NCBI RefSeq assembly: GCF_001908235.1
Contig: NZ_LGHK01000194.1
Coordinates: 1-64,000, forward strand
DNA from: Bradyrhizobium sp. NAS96.2
GTDB taxonomy: Bacteria > Pseudomonadota > Alphaproteobacteria > Rhizobiales > Xanthobacteraceae
DNA: 64,000 nt
Direction of reading: 5' to 3'
The translations under genes were made by a program, and so were the position numbers. The notes beneath the pieces were generated by a model. The model was not told where the DNA came from, did not search any database, and saw only the letters and a program-made list of their open reading frames with translations. Each line of letters begins with the position of its first letter. The first letter of the stretch is position 1. Positions 33,598-42,883 of the stretch are shown piece after piece.

Positions 33598-34782
33598 ATG
33601 GCTGACCTCGAGAAATTCCGCGCAGAGACCCGCGCCTGGCTGGAGCAGAATTGCCCGGCGGAGATGCGCAAACCGATGACCTCGGATGGCGACACCTTCT
33701 GGGGTGGCCGCAACGCGAAATTCTCGTCGGACGCGCAGCGAGTCTGGTTCGAGCGGATGCGTGACAAGGGCTGGACCGTGCCGCATTGGCCGAAGGAATA
33801 TGGCGGCGGCGGCCTCGACGGCGAGGAAGCCAAAATCGTGCGCCAGGAGATGGCGGCGATCGGCGCGCGCCAGCCGCTGACCTCGTTCGGCATCTCGATG
33901 CTCGGACCGGCGCTGCTGAAATACGGCACCGAGGAGCAGAAGAGGGAGCATCTGCCGAAGATCACCGCGGGCCTGATCCGCTGGTGCCAGGGCTATTCCG
34001 AGCCGAACGCCGGCTCCGACCTCGCCTCGCTGCAGACCCGCGCGGTCGGCGACGGCGACGACTATATCATCAACGGCCAGAAGATCTGGACGTCCTACGC
34101 CAACTATGCCGACTGGATCTTCTGCCTGGTCCGCACCGATCCCGCGGCCAAGAAGCACGACGGCATCAGCTTCATCCTGTTCGACATGACGTCAAAGGGT
34201 GTGTCCACAAAGCCGATCCTGCTGATCTCCGGCTATTCGCCGTTTTGCGAAACCTTCTTCGACAATGTCCGCGTGCCGAAGTCGCATGTCGTCGGCACCG
34301 TCAATCGCGGCTGGGATGTCGCGAAATATCTCTTGCAGCACGAGCGGGCGATGATCTCGGGCATGGGCGAGCGCGGCGTCGGCCGTCCGCTCGGCCAGAT
34401 CGCCGCCGACTCGGTTGGCGCGGACGCGCAGGGCAAGCTCGACGACGCGCAGCTGCGCAGCCAGATCGCGAACTTCGAGGTCGACGAAGCGGCGCTCGCC
34501 GCGGCCGCGGAGCGTGCGGTCGATCTCGCCAAGGCCGGGCAGTCGCATCCGGCGTTCTCCTCGGCGATGAAATATTACGGCACCGAGCTCAACAAGCGCC
34601 GCTACGAGATTCTGATGTCGGCCGGCGGCATCGACGCGCTGGAATGGGAAAGCGACCGCTCCCGCGGCGGCGCCCGCCCGCGCGCCTGGCTGCGCACCAA
34701 GGCCAACTCGATCGAGGGCGGCACCTCGGAGGTGATGCTCGGCATCGTCGCCAAGCGCATCCTCGATCTGCCGGGGGCGTAG
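33598..34782 (+). CDS. pimC: Acyl-CoA dehydrogenase, pimeloyl-CoA dehydrogenase large-subunit-like (PimC)
   Basis: A 394-residue flavoenzyme that desaturates acyl-CoA. FAD-site motifs are WCQGYSEPNAGSDLASLQTR (quoted in part: YSEPNAGSDLASLQTR) and INGQKIWTSYANYADW; the C-terminal GGTSEVMLGIVAKRIL closes the FAD site. Size and pairing with the next gene match PimC/PimD of Rhodopseudomonas palustris, which act on dicarboxylyl-CoA intermediates from benzoate breakdown. The rest of the pim operon is not here, so the substrate may differ. Confidence 0.7.
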   Translation: MADLEKFRAETRAWLEQNCPAEMRKPMTSDGDTFWGGRNAKFSSDAQRVWFERMRDKGWTVPHWPKEYGGGGLDGEEAKIVRQEMAAIGARQPLTSFGISMLGPALLKYGTEEQKREHLPKITAGLIRWCQGYSEPNAGSDLASLQTRAVGDGDDYIINGQKIWTSYANYADWIFCLVRTDPAAKKHDGISFILFDMTSKGVSTKPILLISGYSPFCETFFDNVRVPKSHVVGTVNRGWDVAKYLLQHERAMISGMGERGVGRPLGQIAADSVGADAQGKLDDAQLRSQIANFEVDEAALAAAAERAVDLAKAGQSHPAFSSAMKYYGTELNKRRYEILMSAGGIDALEWESDRSRGGARPRAWLRTKANSIEGGTSEVMLGIVAKRILDLPGA

Positions 34783-34934
34783 CTGCTGCCGTCGTTCCGG
34801 GGCGTCGCGCCGCGGCGAACCCTAGAGCGCGGTTGCGCACCGTGAACCTCGAGATTCCGGGTTCGATGCTGTCGCATCGCCCCGGAGTGACGAACTCGGA
34901 AATTTTCTACTTGGAACGTTAGATCGGATTCTCC

Positions 34935-36074
34935 ATGGCCCTCGTCCTCACCGAAGAACAATCCATGCTGCGCGACAGTGCGCGCGGTCTCATCAGCGAC
35001 AAGGCGCCGGTGGCGCATCTGCGCGGCCTGCGCGATGCCAAGGACACCACCGGCTTCTCGCGCGAGCTCTGGACAACCTTTGCCGAGATGGGCTTCTCCG
35101 GCCTGTTGGTGCCGGATCAGTTCGGCGGCAGCGGGCTCGGCTGCGTCGAGGCCGGTATCGTCATGGAGGAGATCGGCCGCACCTTGATGCCGTCGCCGTT
35201 CCTTTCGACCGCGGTGCTTGCAGCCTCGGCGCTGTCGCGCGGCGGCAGCGAGGCGCAGAAGGCGCAGCATCTGCCGAAGATCGCCGACGGCTCGCTGCTG
35301 GCGGCGCTCGCGATCGACGAGGGCGCCAAGCATCGCCCGCTGCAGACCAAATTGCGGGCGACGCGCTCCGGCAACGGCTTCAAGCTGTCCGGCGACAAGG
35401 CCTTCGTGGTCGACGGCCACACCGCCGACCTCCTGATCGTTGCGGCGCGTTCGGCGGGCAGCGCCGGCGACAAGAACGGATTGACGCTGTTCCTGGTCGA
35501 TCCGAAGGCGAAGGGGCTCGCGGTCGAGCGCACCGCGATGGTCGATTCGCACAACGCGGCGCGCATCGTGTTCGACAATGTCGAGGTCAACGCCGACAGC
35601 GTGCTCGGCGAGGTCGATCAGGGTTTTGGGCTGCTCGAGGGCGTGCTCAATATCGGCCGCGGCGCGGTTGCATCCGAAATGGTCGGCCTCTCCGACGAGG
35701 TGTTCGGCCGCACCGTGACTTATCTGAAGGAGCGCAAGCAGTTCGGCAAGGCGATCGGCGAATTCCAGGCGCTGCAGCACCGTGCCGCCCAGCTCTACAT
35801 CGATATCGAGATCACCCGCGCCGCGGTGTTGAAGGCGCTGCAGGCGCTCGATACGGATGCCGAGAAGGCCGCCACTGCGGTCGCGGTGGCAAAAGCGCGC
35901 GCCGGCACCACCGCCACGCTCGCCGTGCAGGAAGGCGTGCAGATGCATGGCGGCATGGGCATGACCGACCAGTTCGACATCGGCTTCTTCATGAAGCGCG
36001 CCCGCGTCTGCCAGGAACTGTTCGGCGACAGCAACTTCCACACCGACCAGCTGGCGAGCGGCAAGGGCTACTGA
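34935..36074 (+). CDS. pimD: Acyl-CoA dehydrogenase, pimeloyl-CoA dehydrogenase small-subunit-like (PimD)
   Basis: A 379-residue acyl-CoA dehydrogenase-fold protein, less conserved than its partner: the FAD motif is weak (GNGFKLSGDKAFVVDGHTAD) and the C-terminus reads QMHGGMGMTDQFDIGFFMKR. This is the pattern of the second subunit of heteromeric enzymes such as PimCD. It starts 152 bases after the first gene, on the same strand. Assignment rests on length and pairing. Confidence 0.7.
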   Translation: MALVLTEEQSMLRDSARGLISDKAPVAHLRGLRDAKDTTGFSRELWTTFAEMGFSGLLVPDQFGGSGLGCVEAGIVMEEIGRTLMPSPFLSTAVLAASALSRGGSEAQKAQHLPKIADGSLLAALAIDEGAKHRPLQTKLRATRSGNGFKLSGDKAFVVDGHTADLLIVAARSAGSAGDKNGLTLFLVDPKAKGLAVERTAMVDSHNAARIVFDNVEVNADSVLGEVDQGFGLLEGVLNIGRGAVASEMVGLSDEVFGRTVTYLKERKQFGKAIGEFQALQHRAAQLYIDIEITRAAVLKALQALDTDAEKAATAVAVAKARAGTTATLAVQEGVQMHGGMGMTDQFDIGFFMKRARVCQELFGDSNFHTDQLASGKGY

Positions 36075-36120
36075 GCCGACGCGTCAGCGTCGCCTCGTCT
36101 GTTGTCGCCACGCAAAAACT

Positions 36121-36232
36121 GTCATCGCCCGGCTCGACCGGGCGATCCAGTATTCCAGAGACGCCAGTGCTTGAGCGGAGAAGCCGCGGCGTACTGGATC
36201 ACCCGCTTTCGCGGGTGATGACAGCTGAGGAT
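36121..36232. repeat. Dispersed palindromic repeat (type B), copy 1
   Basis: Starts gtcatcgcccggctcgaccg and ends cgcgggtgatgac, with an inner tactggatc. Related copies at 51641-51800 and 62119-62204. It and the next repeat fill the 272-base gap after pimD. Confidence 0.7.
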
Positions 36233-36250
36233 GCGGCGGCTTGAGTAGTC

Positions 36251-36335
36251 CGTCATTGCGAGCGAAGCGAAGCAATCCATCTCGCCGCTCGTGGCAGCAT
36301 GGATTGCTTCGTCGCTATCGCTCCTCGCAATGACG
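36251..36335. repeat. Dispersed palindromic repeat (type C), copy 1
   Basis: cgtcattgcgagcgaagcga at one end and gctcctcgcaatgacg at the other; the inner agcaatccat is inverted as atggattgct. A second copy is at 47611-47703. Confidence 0.75.
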
Positions 36336-36346
36336 CCGGAGAAAGA

Positions 36347-37384
36347 TCACCGGATCGGCGGCGCGTACTGGACGCCGCCGGCGTTCCAGAGCTGATTCAT
36401 GCCGCGCGGGATCTTCAGCTTGGAATCGGCGCCGACGTTGCGGTCGTAGACTTCACCGTAATTGCCGACATGGCGGATGATGCGCACCGCCCAGTCCTTG
36501 GTCAGGCCGAGATCCTCGCCATAGGAGCCTTCGGTGCCGACCAGCCGCATCACTTCAGGCTTCTTGGACTTCAGCGCCTCGTCGATGTTCTTCGAGGTGA
36601 TGCCGAGTTCTTCGGCGTTGATCATGGCGTAGAGCGTCCACTTCACGATCATCATCCAGTCGTCATCGCGCAAGCGCACCACCGGCGCCAGTGGTTCCTT
36701 GGAGATGATGTCGGCCAGGATGGTGTGGTCGTTCGGCTTGGAGAGGTTGAGCCGCAGCGCATAGAGCTGCGAGGCGTCCGAGGTCAGCGTGTCGCACTGG
36801 CCGCTGTCATAGGCCTTCACGACATCGTCCAGCTTGTCGAACTTCATCTCCGTGTACTTCATGTTGTTGGCGCGGAAATAGTCGGCGAGGTTGAGCTGCG
36901 TCGTGGTGTTGGCCTGCACGCAGACCTTGCTGCCGTTCAGATCGAGCGCGGAATCAATGTTGCGCGAGCGCGGGATCATGAAGCCCTGGCCGTCATAGTA
37001 GGCGACTGCCGGGAAATAGAGATCGTAATTGGTCTCGCGCGACATGCTCCAGGTCGAGTTGCGCGAGAGGATGTCGACCTTGCGGTTCTGCAGCTCCTTG
37101 AAGCGCTCGCTGGCGTCGAGCGGAACGAACTTCGCCTTCGTCGGATCGTCGAAGATCGCCGAGGCCACCGCGCGGCAGAAGTCGACGTCGAAGCCGGTCC
37201 AGTTGCCCTTGTCGTCGGGGATAGAGAAGCCCGGCAGGCCCTTGTTGACGCCGCACAGCACGTCGCCGCGGCGGACGGTGCGCTTCAGCGTGCGGGTGTC
37301 GTAACGCTCATAGGTGAAGGCGGCGGCCGCAACCAGCGCGGCGACCGCGAGCCCGATCGTCAGGCCGCCTCGAAATGTACGCAT
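36347..37384 (-). CDS. Amino-acid ABC transporter binding protein (general L-amino acid, AapJ/BztA type)
   Basis: A 345-residue SBP_bac_3 protein with a signal peptide (GLTIGLAVAALVAAAAF). Family markers are RGDVLCGVNKGLPGFS, GFDVDFCRAVASAIF and SRETNYDLYFPAVAYYDGQGFM (in part: DLYFPAVAYYDGQGFM). The C-terminal GSYGEDLGLTKDWAVRII and GNYGEVYDRNVG match AapJ. These proteins feed the broad-range Aap/Bzt amino-acid permease. Permease and ATPase genes are not adjacent. Confidence 0.88.
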   Translation of the reverse strand: MRTFRGGLTIGLAVAALVAAAAFTYERYDTRTLKRTVRRGDVLCGVNKGLPGFSIPDDKGNWTGFDVDFCRAVASAIFDDPTKAKFVPLDASERFKELQNRKVDILSRNSTWSMSRETNYDLYFPAVAYYDGQGFMIPRSRNIDSALDLNGSKVCVQANTTTQLNLADYFRANNMKYTEMKFDKLDDVVKAYDSGQCDTLTSDASQLYALRLNLSKPNDHTILADIISKEPLAPVVRLRDDDWMMIVKWTLYAMINAEELGITSKNIDEALKSKKPEVMRLVGTEGSYGEDLGLTKDWAVRIIRHVGNYGEVYDRNVGADSKLKIPRGMNQLWNAGGVQYAPPIR

Positions 37385-37453
37385 GGGTTCTCTCTCGCGA
37401 ATGATCGGGGGAAAATCAGGTCGGATATCGAAGGCGGGGTAGAGATGTAGAGA

Positions 37454-38047
37454 TTACAGTTCGGGCTTCTGCCGGATGATCACCTTGGTGCCGACGGGCA
37501 CGCGGTTGTAGAGATCGGCGACGTCGGCATTGACCAGGCGGAAGCAGCCGGACGAGATCGCGGTGCCGATGGTATCGGGCCGGTTGGTGCCGTGGATGCG
37601 GTACACCGTGGTGCCGAGATACATCGCGCGCGCGCCGAGCGGATTGCCCGGGCCGCCTGCCATGAAGCGCGGCAGATAGGGCTGACGCGCGATCATTTCC
37701 GGCGGCGGCACCCAATCCGGCCACTCCGCCTTGCGGGTGATGGTCACTAGGCCCTGCCACTGAAAGCCGTCGCGGCCGACGCCGATGCCGTAGCGGAGCG
37801 CACGACCGTTGCCTTGCACGAGGTAGAGATGACGTTCGGCGGTGGAGACAATGATGGTGCCCGGCGCCTCGTTGGTCCGGTAGTACACGACCTGCTTCTG
37901 CCATTCCGGATCGAGCTCGTAGCTGTCGTCGGCGATCAGGCCCGGCTCGTCGGCATCTGGACGATTCTGGGCGAAGCCTTGCGACGTCGACAGCACGAGC
38001 GCGCCCGTGGCGATCAACATCCAGACCAGGTGACGAAGTTTCGTCAT
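37454..38047 (-). CDS. L,D-transpeptidase (YkuD domain), periplasmic
   Basis: A 197-residue secreted enzyme with signal peptide (LVWMLIATGALVLSTSQGFA). The YkuD catalytic motif is seen in YRIHGTNRPDTIGTAISSGC followed by FRL; His in IHGT and Cys in SSGC are the catalytic pair. It would make 3-3 peptidoglycan cross-links or anchor proteins to the wall. The ATG at 38047 opens the signal; the extra 17 codons upstream do not. No lipobox is seen. Confidence 0.9.
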   Translation of the reverse strand: MTKLRHLVWMLIATGALVLSTSQGFAQNRPDADEPGLIADDSYELDPEWQKQVVYYRTNEAPGTIIVSTAERHLYLVQGNGRALRYGIGVGRDGFQWQGLVTITRKAEWPDWVPPPEMIARQPYLPRFMAGGPGNPLGARAMYLGTTVYRIHGTNRPDTIGTAISSGCFRLVNADVADLYNRVPVGTKVIIRQKPEL

Positions 38048-38214
38048 GCAAGGCTCTCCTTGTTGGCGCGCAGCCAATGGTTGCTCCACCCAAATCACGG
38101 CAGCATCAAATCTCAGCGGCAGCTTGATGGCAAGTTTAGGGCGGGTGTCACACTAGATCACTGTAATGCTTCCGTTTTTGTCGATGGGGGCGGTGGCACG
38201 CGGCGCGGGCCGCC

Positions 38215-38343
38215 TCATTTCGGCGCGATCCAGAGTCGCAACGCGAACGAGACCAGCGTCACAGCGCCGACGCCGCCGAGCCAGAGCGCTGCGAACCACA
38301 GCAGGCGCTGGCCGAGTGGCCGCTGATTCGGAGCCAGAGCCAT
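38215..38343 (-). CDS. DUF2474 small membrane peptide of the cyd operon
   Basis: A 42-residue peptide from the ATG at 38343 with one membrane helix (LLWFAALWLGGVGAVTLVSFALRL). DUF2474 peptides follow cydAB in CIO-type operons and are thought to be small oxidase subunits like CydX. The frame continues upstream to an ATG at 38445 that overlaps the cydB stop, giving 76 residues, but the extra part (PAKWIPVRVKKARQDESP) looks like a translated dispersed repeat, so I prefer the short form. Confidence 0.65.
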   Translation of the reverse strand: MALAPNQRPLGQRLLWFAALWLGGVGAVTLVSFALRLWIAPK

Positions 38344-38444
38344 TCCCGTTCCGATGGAATCGGAACGGGGCTCTGGACTCTCGTCTTGACGCGCTTTCTT
38401 GACGCGAACCGGGATCCACTTCGCTGGAAAACGCTCTAGCGGCA

Positions 38445-39446
38445 TCAGTGGTATCCGTGCCCGGGACGCACCTTGCCGCGGAACACCCAATAGGCCCAGG
38501 CGGTGTAGCCGAGGATCAGCGGCACCAGGATCGAGACCCCGACCAGCATGAAGATCTGGCTGTTGGCCGGCGCCGCCGCCTGCCAGATCGTGATGCTCTG
38601 CGGCACGATGTACGGATACATGCTGATGCCGAGCCCGGCATAGGACAGCACGAACAGCCCCAGCGTCAGGAAGAACGGCTGGTGGTCGTTCTTGCTGCCG
38701 AGCGCGCGCAGCAGCAGCGCGGTGACGGCGGCGACCGCGATCGGCACCGGCGCGGTGAGGATGATGTTGGGCCAGGCGAACCAGCGCTGGGTGTACTGTA
38801 CGGCCAGGAACGGCGTGGCGATGCTGACGGCGCCGATCGCGCACAGCATCGCGACCAGCAAGATCCAGCTCAGCTGATAGGCGCGGTCGCGCAAATCGCC
38901 CTCGGTCTTCATCACCAGCCAGGTCGCGCCGAGCAGCGCATAGCCGATCACCAGCGCGAAGCCGGTCAGCACGCTGAACGGCGTCAGCCAATCCCACCAG
39001 CCGCCGGCATAGTGGCGTCCCTCGACATGGATGCCCTGCAGGATGGCGCCGAGCGCGATTCCCTGCGCCAGCGTGGCGACCAGCGAGCCTCCGGTGAAGG
39101 CGAGATCCCATTTGTTGCGCGCCTTCTGGGTCCGCCAGCGGAATTCGAAGGCGACGCCGCGGAACACGAGGCCGAGCAGCATCGCGATCATGGGCGTATA
39201 GAGCGCCGGCATCAGCACCGCATAGGCCAGCGGAAACGCCGCCATCATGCCGCCGCCACCCAGCACCAGCCAGGTCTCGTTGCCGTCCCACACCGGAGCC
39301 ACCGTATTCATGATGACGTCGCGATCGGCCTTTTGCGGAAACAGCGGAAACAGGATGCCGAGGCCGAGGTCGAAGCCGTCCATCACGACATAGACGAACA
39401 CGGCAAAGGCGATGATGAAGGCCCAGATGATGGCGAGATCGATCAT
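38445..39446 (-). CDS. cydB: Cytochrome bd-type ubiquinol oxidase subunit II (CydB/CioB)
   Basis: A 333-residue membrane protein with nine or so helices. It opens DLAIIWAFIIAFAVFVYVVMDGFDLGLG, the conserved start (quoted in part: VYVVMDGFDLGLG), followed by APVWDGNETWLVLGGG, the strongest signature of CydB. The start overlaps the cydA stop by four bases. With CydA it forms a quinol oxidase of high O2 affinity in the inner membrane. Confidence 0.95.
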   Translation of the reverse strand: MIDLAIIWAFIIAFAVFVYVVMDGFDLGLGILFPLFPQKADRDVIMNTVAPVWDGNETWLVLGGGGMMAAFPLAYAVLMPALYTPMIAMLLGLVFRGVAFEFRWRTQKARNKWDLAFTGGSLVATLAQGIALGAILQGIHVEGRHYAGGWWDWLTPFSVLTGFALVIGYALLGATWLVMKTEGDLRDRAYQLSWILLVAMLCAIGAVSIATPFLAVQYTQRWFAWPNIILTAPVPIAVAAVTALLLRALGSKNDHQPFFLTLGLFVLSYAGLGISMYPYIVPQSITIWQAAAPANSQIFMLVGVSILVPLILGYTAWAYWVFRGKVRPGHGYH

Positions 39447-40852
39447 CGCACGGCCTCCACAGCTGCAGCACCCGCGGCCGGCGTGATGCCGGCGGCGCGG
39501 GCGGGGAGATCCTTGGTCGGGCCCAACTCGCCGGGATGCGGCGGCTGCGCCATCAGGCGCAGGATGTAGATCACGCCCGCGGTGAACACGGCGAAATAGA
39601 CGATGATGAAGGCGATCAGCGAGGAGCCCACGGCGGGCGCCGCCAGCGGCGATGCCGAATCCGTCGTGCGCAGCAGCCCGTAGACCGTGAACGGTTGCCG
39701 CCCGGTCTCCGTGGTGATCCAGCCGGCGAGCACCGCGATGAAGCCGGCCGGGCCCATCAGCACCGCGAAGCGATGCAGAAGTTGTGACTGGTACATCATG
39801 CCGCGCCAGCGCATCAGCAGGCTGAACAGGCCGAGCCCCATGATCAGGAAGCCGAGCCCGACCATGATGCGGAACGCCCAGAAGGTGATCGGCACCGGCG
39901 GCCAGTTCTCGCGCGGCACGGTGTCGAGGCCGGCGAGCGGCGCGTCGAGCGAGTGCTTCAGGATCAACGACGACAGCTTCGGCACCTCGATCGCGTATTT
40001 CACCTTGGCATCTTTTTGGTCGGGCCAGCCGAACAGGATCAGCGGCGCGCCGTCCTTGTGGCTCTGGAAGTGGCCTTCCATCGCCATCACCTTGGCGGGC
40101 TGGTGCTCCAGCGTGTTGAGGCCGTGCTGGTCGCCGGCGAGGATCTGGATCGGCGCCACCAGGGTTGCCATCCACATCGCCATCGAGAACATCACGCGCG
40201 CACCGGCCAGATGCTGGTCGCGCAGCAGGTGCCAGGCGCCGACCGCGCCGACCACCAGCGAGGTGGTGAGGTAGGCCGCCAGCACCATGTGCACGAGGCG
40301 ATAGGGAAACGAGGGATTGAAGATCACCTTGAGCCAGTCGGCTGCGACGAACTGGCCGTCGGCATTGACCGCATGGCCGGTCGGCGTCTGCATCCAGGAA
40401 TTGGCCGACAGGATCCAGAACGCGGAGATCAGCGTGCCGATCGCGACCATCAGGGTCGCGAGGAAATGCAGCCTCGGGCCGACGCGCGACAGCCCGAACA
40501 GCATCACGCCGAGGAAGCCGGCCTCGAGGAAGAACGCGGTCAACACCTCATAGGCCATCATCGGGCCGATCACCGGCCCGGTCTTGTCGGCAAAGGACGA
40601 CCAGTTGGTGCCGAATTGGTAGGACATCACGATGCCCGAGACCACGCCCATGCCGAATGCGACCGCGAAGATCTTCAGCCAGTAATTGAACAGGTTGATG
40701 AAGACTTCGCGCTTGGTGATGAGCCACAGCGCTTCCAGCACCGCGAGATAGCTCGCAAGCCCGATCGAGAATGCGGGAAATACGATGTGGAACGACATCG
40801 TGAAAGCGAATTGCGCGCGGGCGAGCACGACCGCATCCCAGCCTTCGAACAT
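39443..40852 (-). CDS. cydA: Cytochrome bd-type ubiquinol oxidase subunit I, cyanide-insensitive type (CydA/CioA)
   Basis: A 469-residue membrane protein. Haem ligands are expected in FTMSFHIVFPAFSIGLA (His22) and QILAGDQHGLNTLEHQPAKV; the region AYEVLTAFFLEAGFLGVMLFG carries a conserved Glu (partly quoted: TAFFLEAGFLGVMLFG). The Q-loop is short and reads DAPLAGLD, as in the CIO group. GWITTETGRQPFTVYG is the quinol-site end. First gene of the cydAB-DUF2474 operon; it would let the cell respire at low oxygen or under sulfide or cyanide. Confidence 0.95.
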   Translation of the reverse strand: MFEGWDAVVLARAQFAFTMSFHIVFPAFSIGLASYLAVLEALWLITKREVFINLFNYWLKIFAVAFGMGVVSGIVMSYQFGTNWSSFADKTGPVIGPMMAYEVLTAFFLEAGFLGVMLFGLSRVGPRLHFLATLMVAIGTLISAFWILSANSWMQTPTGHAVNADGQFVAADWLKVIFNPSFPYRLVHMVLAAYLTTSLVVGAVGAWHLLRDQHLAGARVMFSMAMWMATLVAPIQILAGDQHGLNTLEHQPAKVMAMEGHFQSHKDGAPLILFGWPDQKDAKVKYAIEVPKLSSLILKHSLDAPLAGLDTVPRENWPPVPITFWAFRIMVGLGFLIMGLGLFSLLMRWRGMMYQSQLLHRFAVLMGPAGFIAVLAGWITTETGRQPFTVYGLLRTTDSASPLAAPAVGSSLIAFIIVYFAVFTAGVIYILRLMAQPPHPGELGPTKDLPARAAGITPAAGAAAVEAVR

Positions 40853-40973
40853 GATCCACCACCTGTCGTCGACCTGTGCTGGACCTTAGCACGTCAGGTG
40901 TGACGACAAAGAGGGCGGATTGTCCAACTAAACCGGATTGAGTTTTGGTTGAATCGGCTTGGCGCGGTCTCGG

Positions 40974-41125
40974 TTCACCTCTCCCCATTGGGGAGAGGTC
41001 GGATTGCGCCTGGCGATGCGAAGCATCGTCCAGTGCAATCCGGGTGAGGGCTCTTGCTCTCTCGATAGACCGCAACCCCTCACCCGATTTGCTGCGCAAA
41101 TCGACCTCTCCCAAGGGAGAGGTGA
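40974..41125. repeat. Dispersed long palindromic repeat (type E)
   Basis: ttcacctctccccattgggg and its end counterpart ctcccaagggagaggtga are inverted; inner cgggtgaggg against cccctcacccg. It fills the centre of the 314-base gap upstream of cydA; the rest of that gap shows no gene. The cydA promoter must lie between 40853 and 40973. Confidence 0.75.
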
Positions 41126-41166
41126 GCTTTCGACGCCGTTCCAGCTCGACCCAAGCTCAACAGGCA

Positions 41167-41745
41167 CTAGCTGTTGGCGTTGAGCAGCCGGGCGACGGTG
41201 CGGTCGATCTCCTCGTACTGCCCCTCGCCGGCATGCTGGAAGACGATCTTGCCGTTTTGGTCGATGATGTATTGCGCCGGCCAATACTGGTTGCCGTAGG
41301 CGTTCCAGGTCTGCGAATTGTTGTCCTGCGCCACCGGATAGAGGATGCCGTGCCGCTTCAGCGCCGCCTGCACGTTGGAAGCCGAATGCTCGAACGGGAA
41401 TTCCGGGGTGTGGACCCCGATCACGACGAGGCCGCGATCCCGATACTTTGAATAAAGCTGGGTGACGTGCGGCAGCGTGTTGACGCAGTTGACGCAGCCA
41501 TAGGTCCAGAAATCCACCACCACGACCTTGCCGCGCAGGTCCGCCAGCTTCAGCGGCTGCGAATTGAACCAGTTGCTGATCCCGGCGAACTCGGGCGCGG
41601 TCTGGCTCTGTCCGGTGGTCATGGCAACTGCCCGCGGCACCGGCTGCGCCGGCGCGTCGGACTCGGTGCAGAGGCCGGGGATCACGGCGCCGCCGAGGCC
41701 AAGGCCGGCAACCAGTGCGGATACAGCAATCAAGCGCAGGGACAT
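41167..41745 (-). CDS. TlpA-like thioredoxin family protein, periplasmic
   Basis: A 192-residue exported redoxin with signal peptide (LIAVSALVAGLGLGGAVIPG). The active site is WTYGCVNCVNTLPH, a CxxC (Cys-Val-Asn-Cys) as in DipZ/TlpA-like proteins. VVIGVHTPEFPFEHSASNV and WPAQYIIDQNGKIV complete the fold. It follows ccdA by 18 bases; CcdA would pass reducing power across the membrane to this protein, for thiol reduction or cytochrome c maturation. Confidence 0.88.
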   Translation of the reverse strand: MSLRLIAVSALVAGLGLGGAVIPGLCTESDAPAQPVPRAVAMTTGQSQTAPEFAGISNWFNSQPLKLADLRGKVVVVDFWTYGCVNCVNTLPHVTQLYSKYRDRGLVVIGVHTPEFPFEHSASNVQAALKRHGILYPVAQDNNSQTWNAYGNQYWPAQYIIDQNGKIVFQHAGEGQYEEIDRTVARLLNANS

Positions 41746-41763
41746 CGATACCTCCTTGTAAGC

Positions 41764-42471
41764 TCACAGGCCGATCTGGCCGTTGGGATAGAACTGGGTC
41801 AGCCACGCCACGATCAGCGTGTCGTATTGCAGGTAGGACAGCGCGGCGAAGGCGATGATCACGACGCCGAAGCCCTGCTGCAGCCGCGGCGCGATCCGCG
41901 CCATGCTGCGCACGCGGGTGGTGACGGCCTGCCCGCCATAGGCAATGGCAAGCATCGGGATCGCGGCGCCGATCGCGTAGGTGACGAGCTGCAGGCTCGC
42001 CCACGCGGTATCCTTCGAGGTCGCGACGATGGTCAGGATCGAGCCGAGCACCGGACCGGCGCACGGCGTCCACACCAGGCCGAGCGTGCTGCCGAGCACG
42101 AAGCCGCCGAACAGGCTTTGCGATGGCGCAGCCTGTCCGACGCTGCCGGCGGCACCCGTCAACCGGATCGCCAGCCATTCGAACGGCGCCGGCCAGATCA
42201 TCAACAGGCCGAAGCCCGCGAGCAGGACGGCCGCGCCGGTCCGCAGCAAATTGGGATCGAAATCGAAGGCGCGCGTGATCGCACTCAGCAGCAATGCCAC
42301 CGCAGAGAATGACATCACGAAGCCGAGCGCGATCATCGCAGGCCGCGCCTTGCCGGTCTGGCCTATCGATACCCCAAGTAGAATCGGCAGCATCGGCAGG
42401 GTGCAAGGGGCAGCGACGGTGGCGACACCGGCAAGCAGGGCCAGGGTAAGAGCAGGGGCAAGGCTGAGCAT
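41764..42471 (-). CDS. CcdA-like thiol-disulfide transmembrane electron transporter
   Basis: A 235-residue membrane protein with about six helices. It has two Cys in the expected places: VAAPCTLPMLPILLG (first helix) and VWTPCAGPVLGSIL (fourth), each of the form P-C-x-x-P as in CcdA/DsbD-beta. The start is just after a 412-base gap. Pairs with the downstream redoxin. Confidence 0.88.
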   Translation of the reverse strand: MLSLAPALTLALLAGVATVAAPCTLPMLPILLGVSIGQTGKARPAMIALGFVMSFSAVALLLSAITRAFDFDPNLLRTGAAVLLAGFGLLMIWPAPFEWLAIRLTGAAGSVGQAAPSQSLFGGFVLGSTLGLVWTPCAGPVLGSILTIVATSKDTAWASLQLVTYAIGAAIPMLAIAYGGQAVTTRVRSMARIAPRLQQGFGVVIIAFAALSYLQYDTLIVAWLTQFYPNGQIGL

Positions 42472-42626
42472 CGTCGTCCGTCCATCAGAAGTCCCGGCGC
42501 GCCAAAGGGCCGTGCCGGGTACACCTGATGTTCTTCGCGATGAGAGTTCGGCCGTTACGGTGGAGCGATCGCAGGCGCCGTCACGTCTGTGTGAGATGGC
42601 GCGCGCTTGGCCTCACGACCTCGCGC

Positions 42627-42668
42627 CAAAAACAGAGCGACCCGGCGGGGGGCATCCCGGCCGGGTCG
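42627..42668 (-). terminator. Rho-independent terminator after the ECF sigma gene
   Basis: On the minus strand cgacccggc (42668-42660) pairs with gccgggtcg (42646-42638), nine bases, loop 13, followed by ctctgttttt. It ends transcription coming from the ECF gene and lies within the 412-base gap 42472-42883. The 215 bases between it and the sigma gene hold aggaggag near 42856-42863 but no convincing ORF. Confidence 0.65.
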
Positions 42669-42883
42669 TTGGAGGTTACTTGGGAGGTTAGAACTAGGGA
42701 GGTATCGAAACTGGTCCGGTGAATTGGGGTTGGGGTTGCGTCGTTGGATATCAGTATAGAGATCGCGTTTTTCCGGGTGATGTCGTCGATTGTTTCAATT
42801 GTTTCGTCGCCGAACTTTTTTGGCTTCGTGGACAATTGCCCGGGTTCCTTGAACTCCTCCTAAATATCTGAATTTGCTTTACT

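Noticed and set aside
42581..42835. An 84-codon frame after the ECF sigma gene as an anti-sigma factor.
   Set aside because: It has a TTG start without a properly spaced ribosome site, no known anti-sigma motif, and a strong terminator lies inside it.
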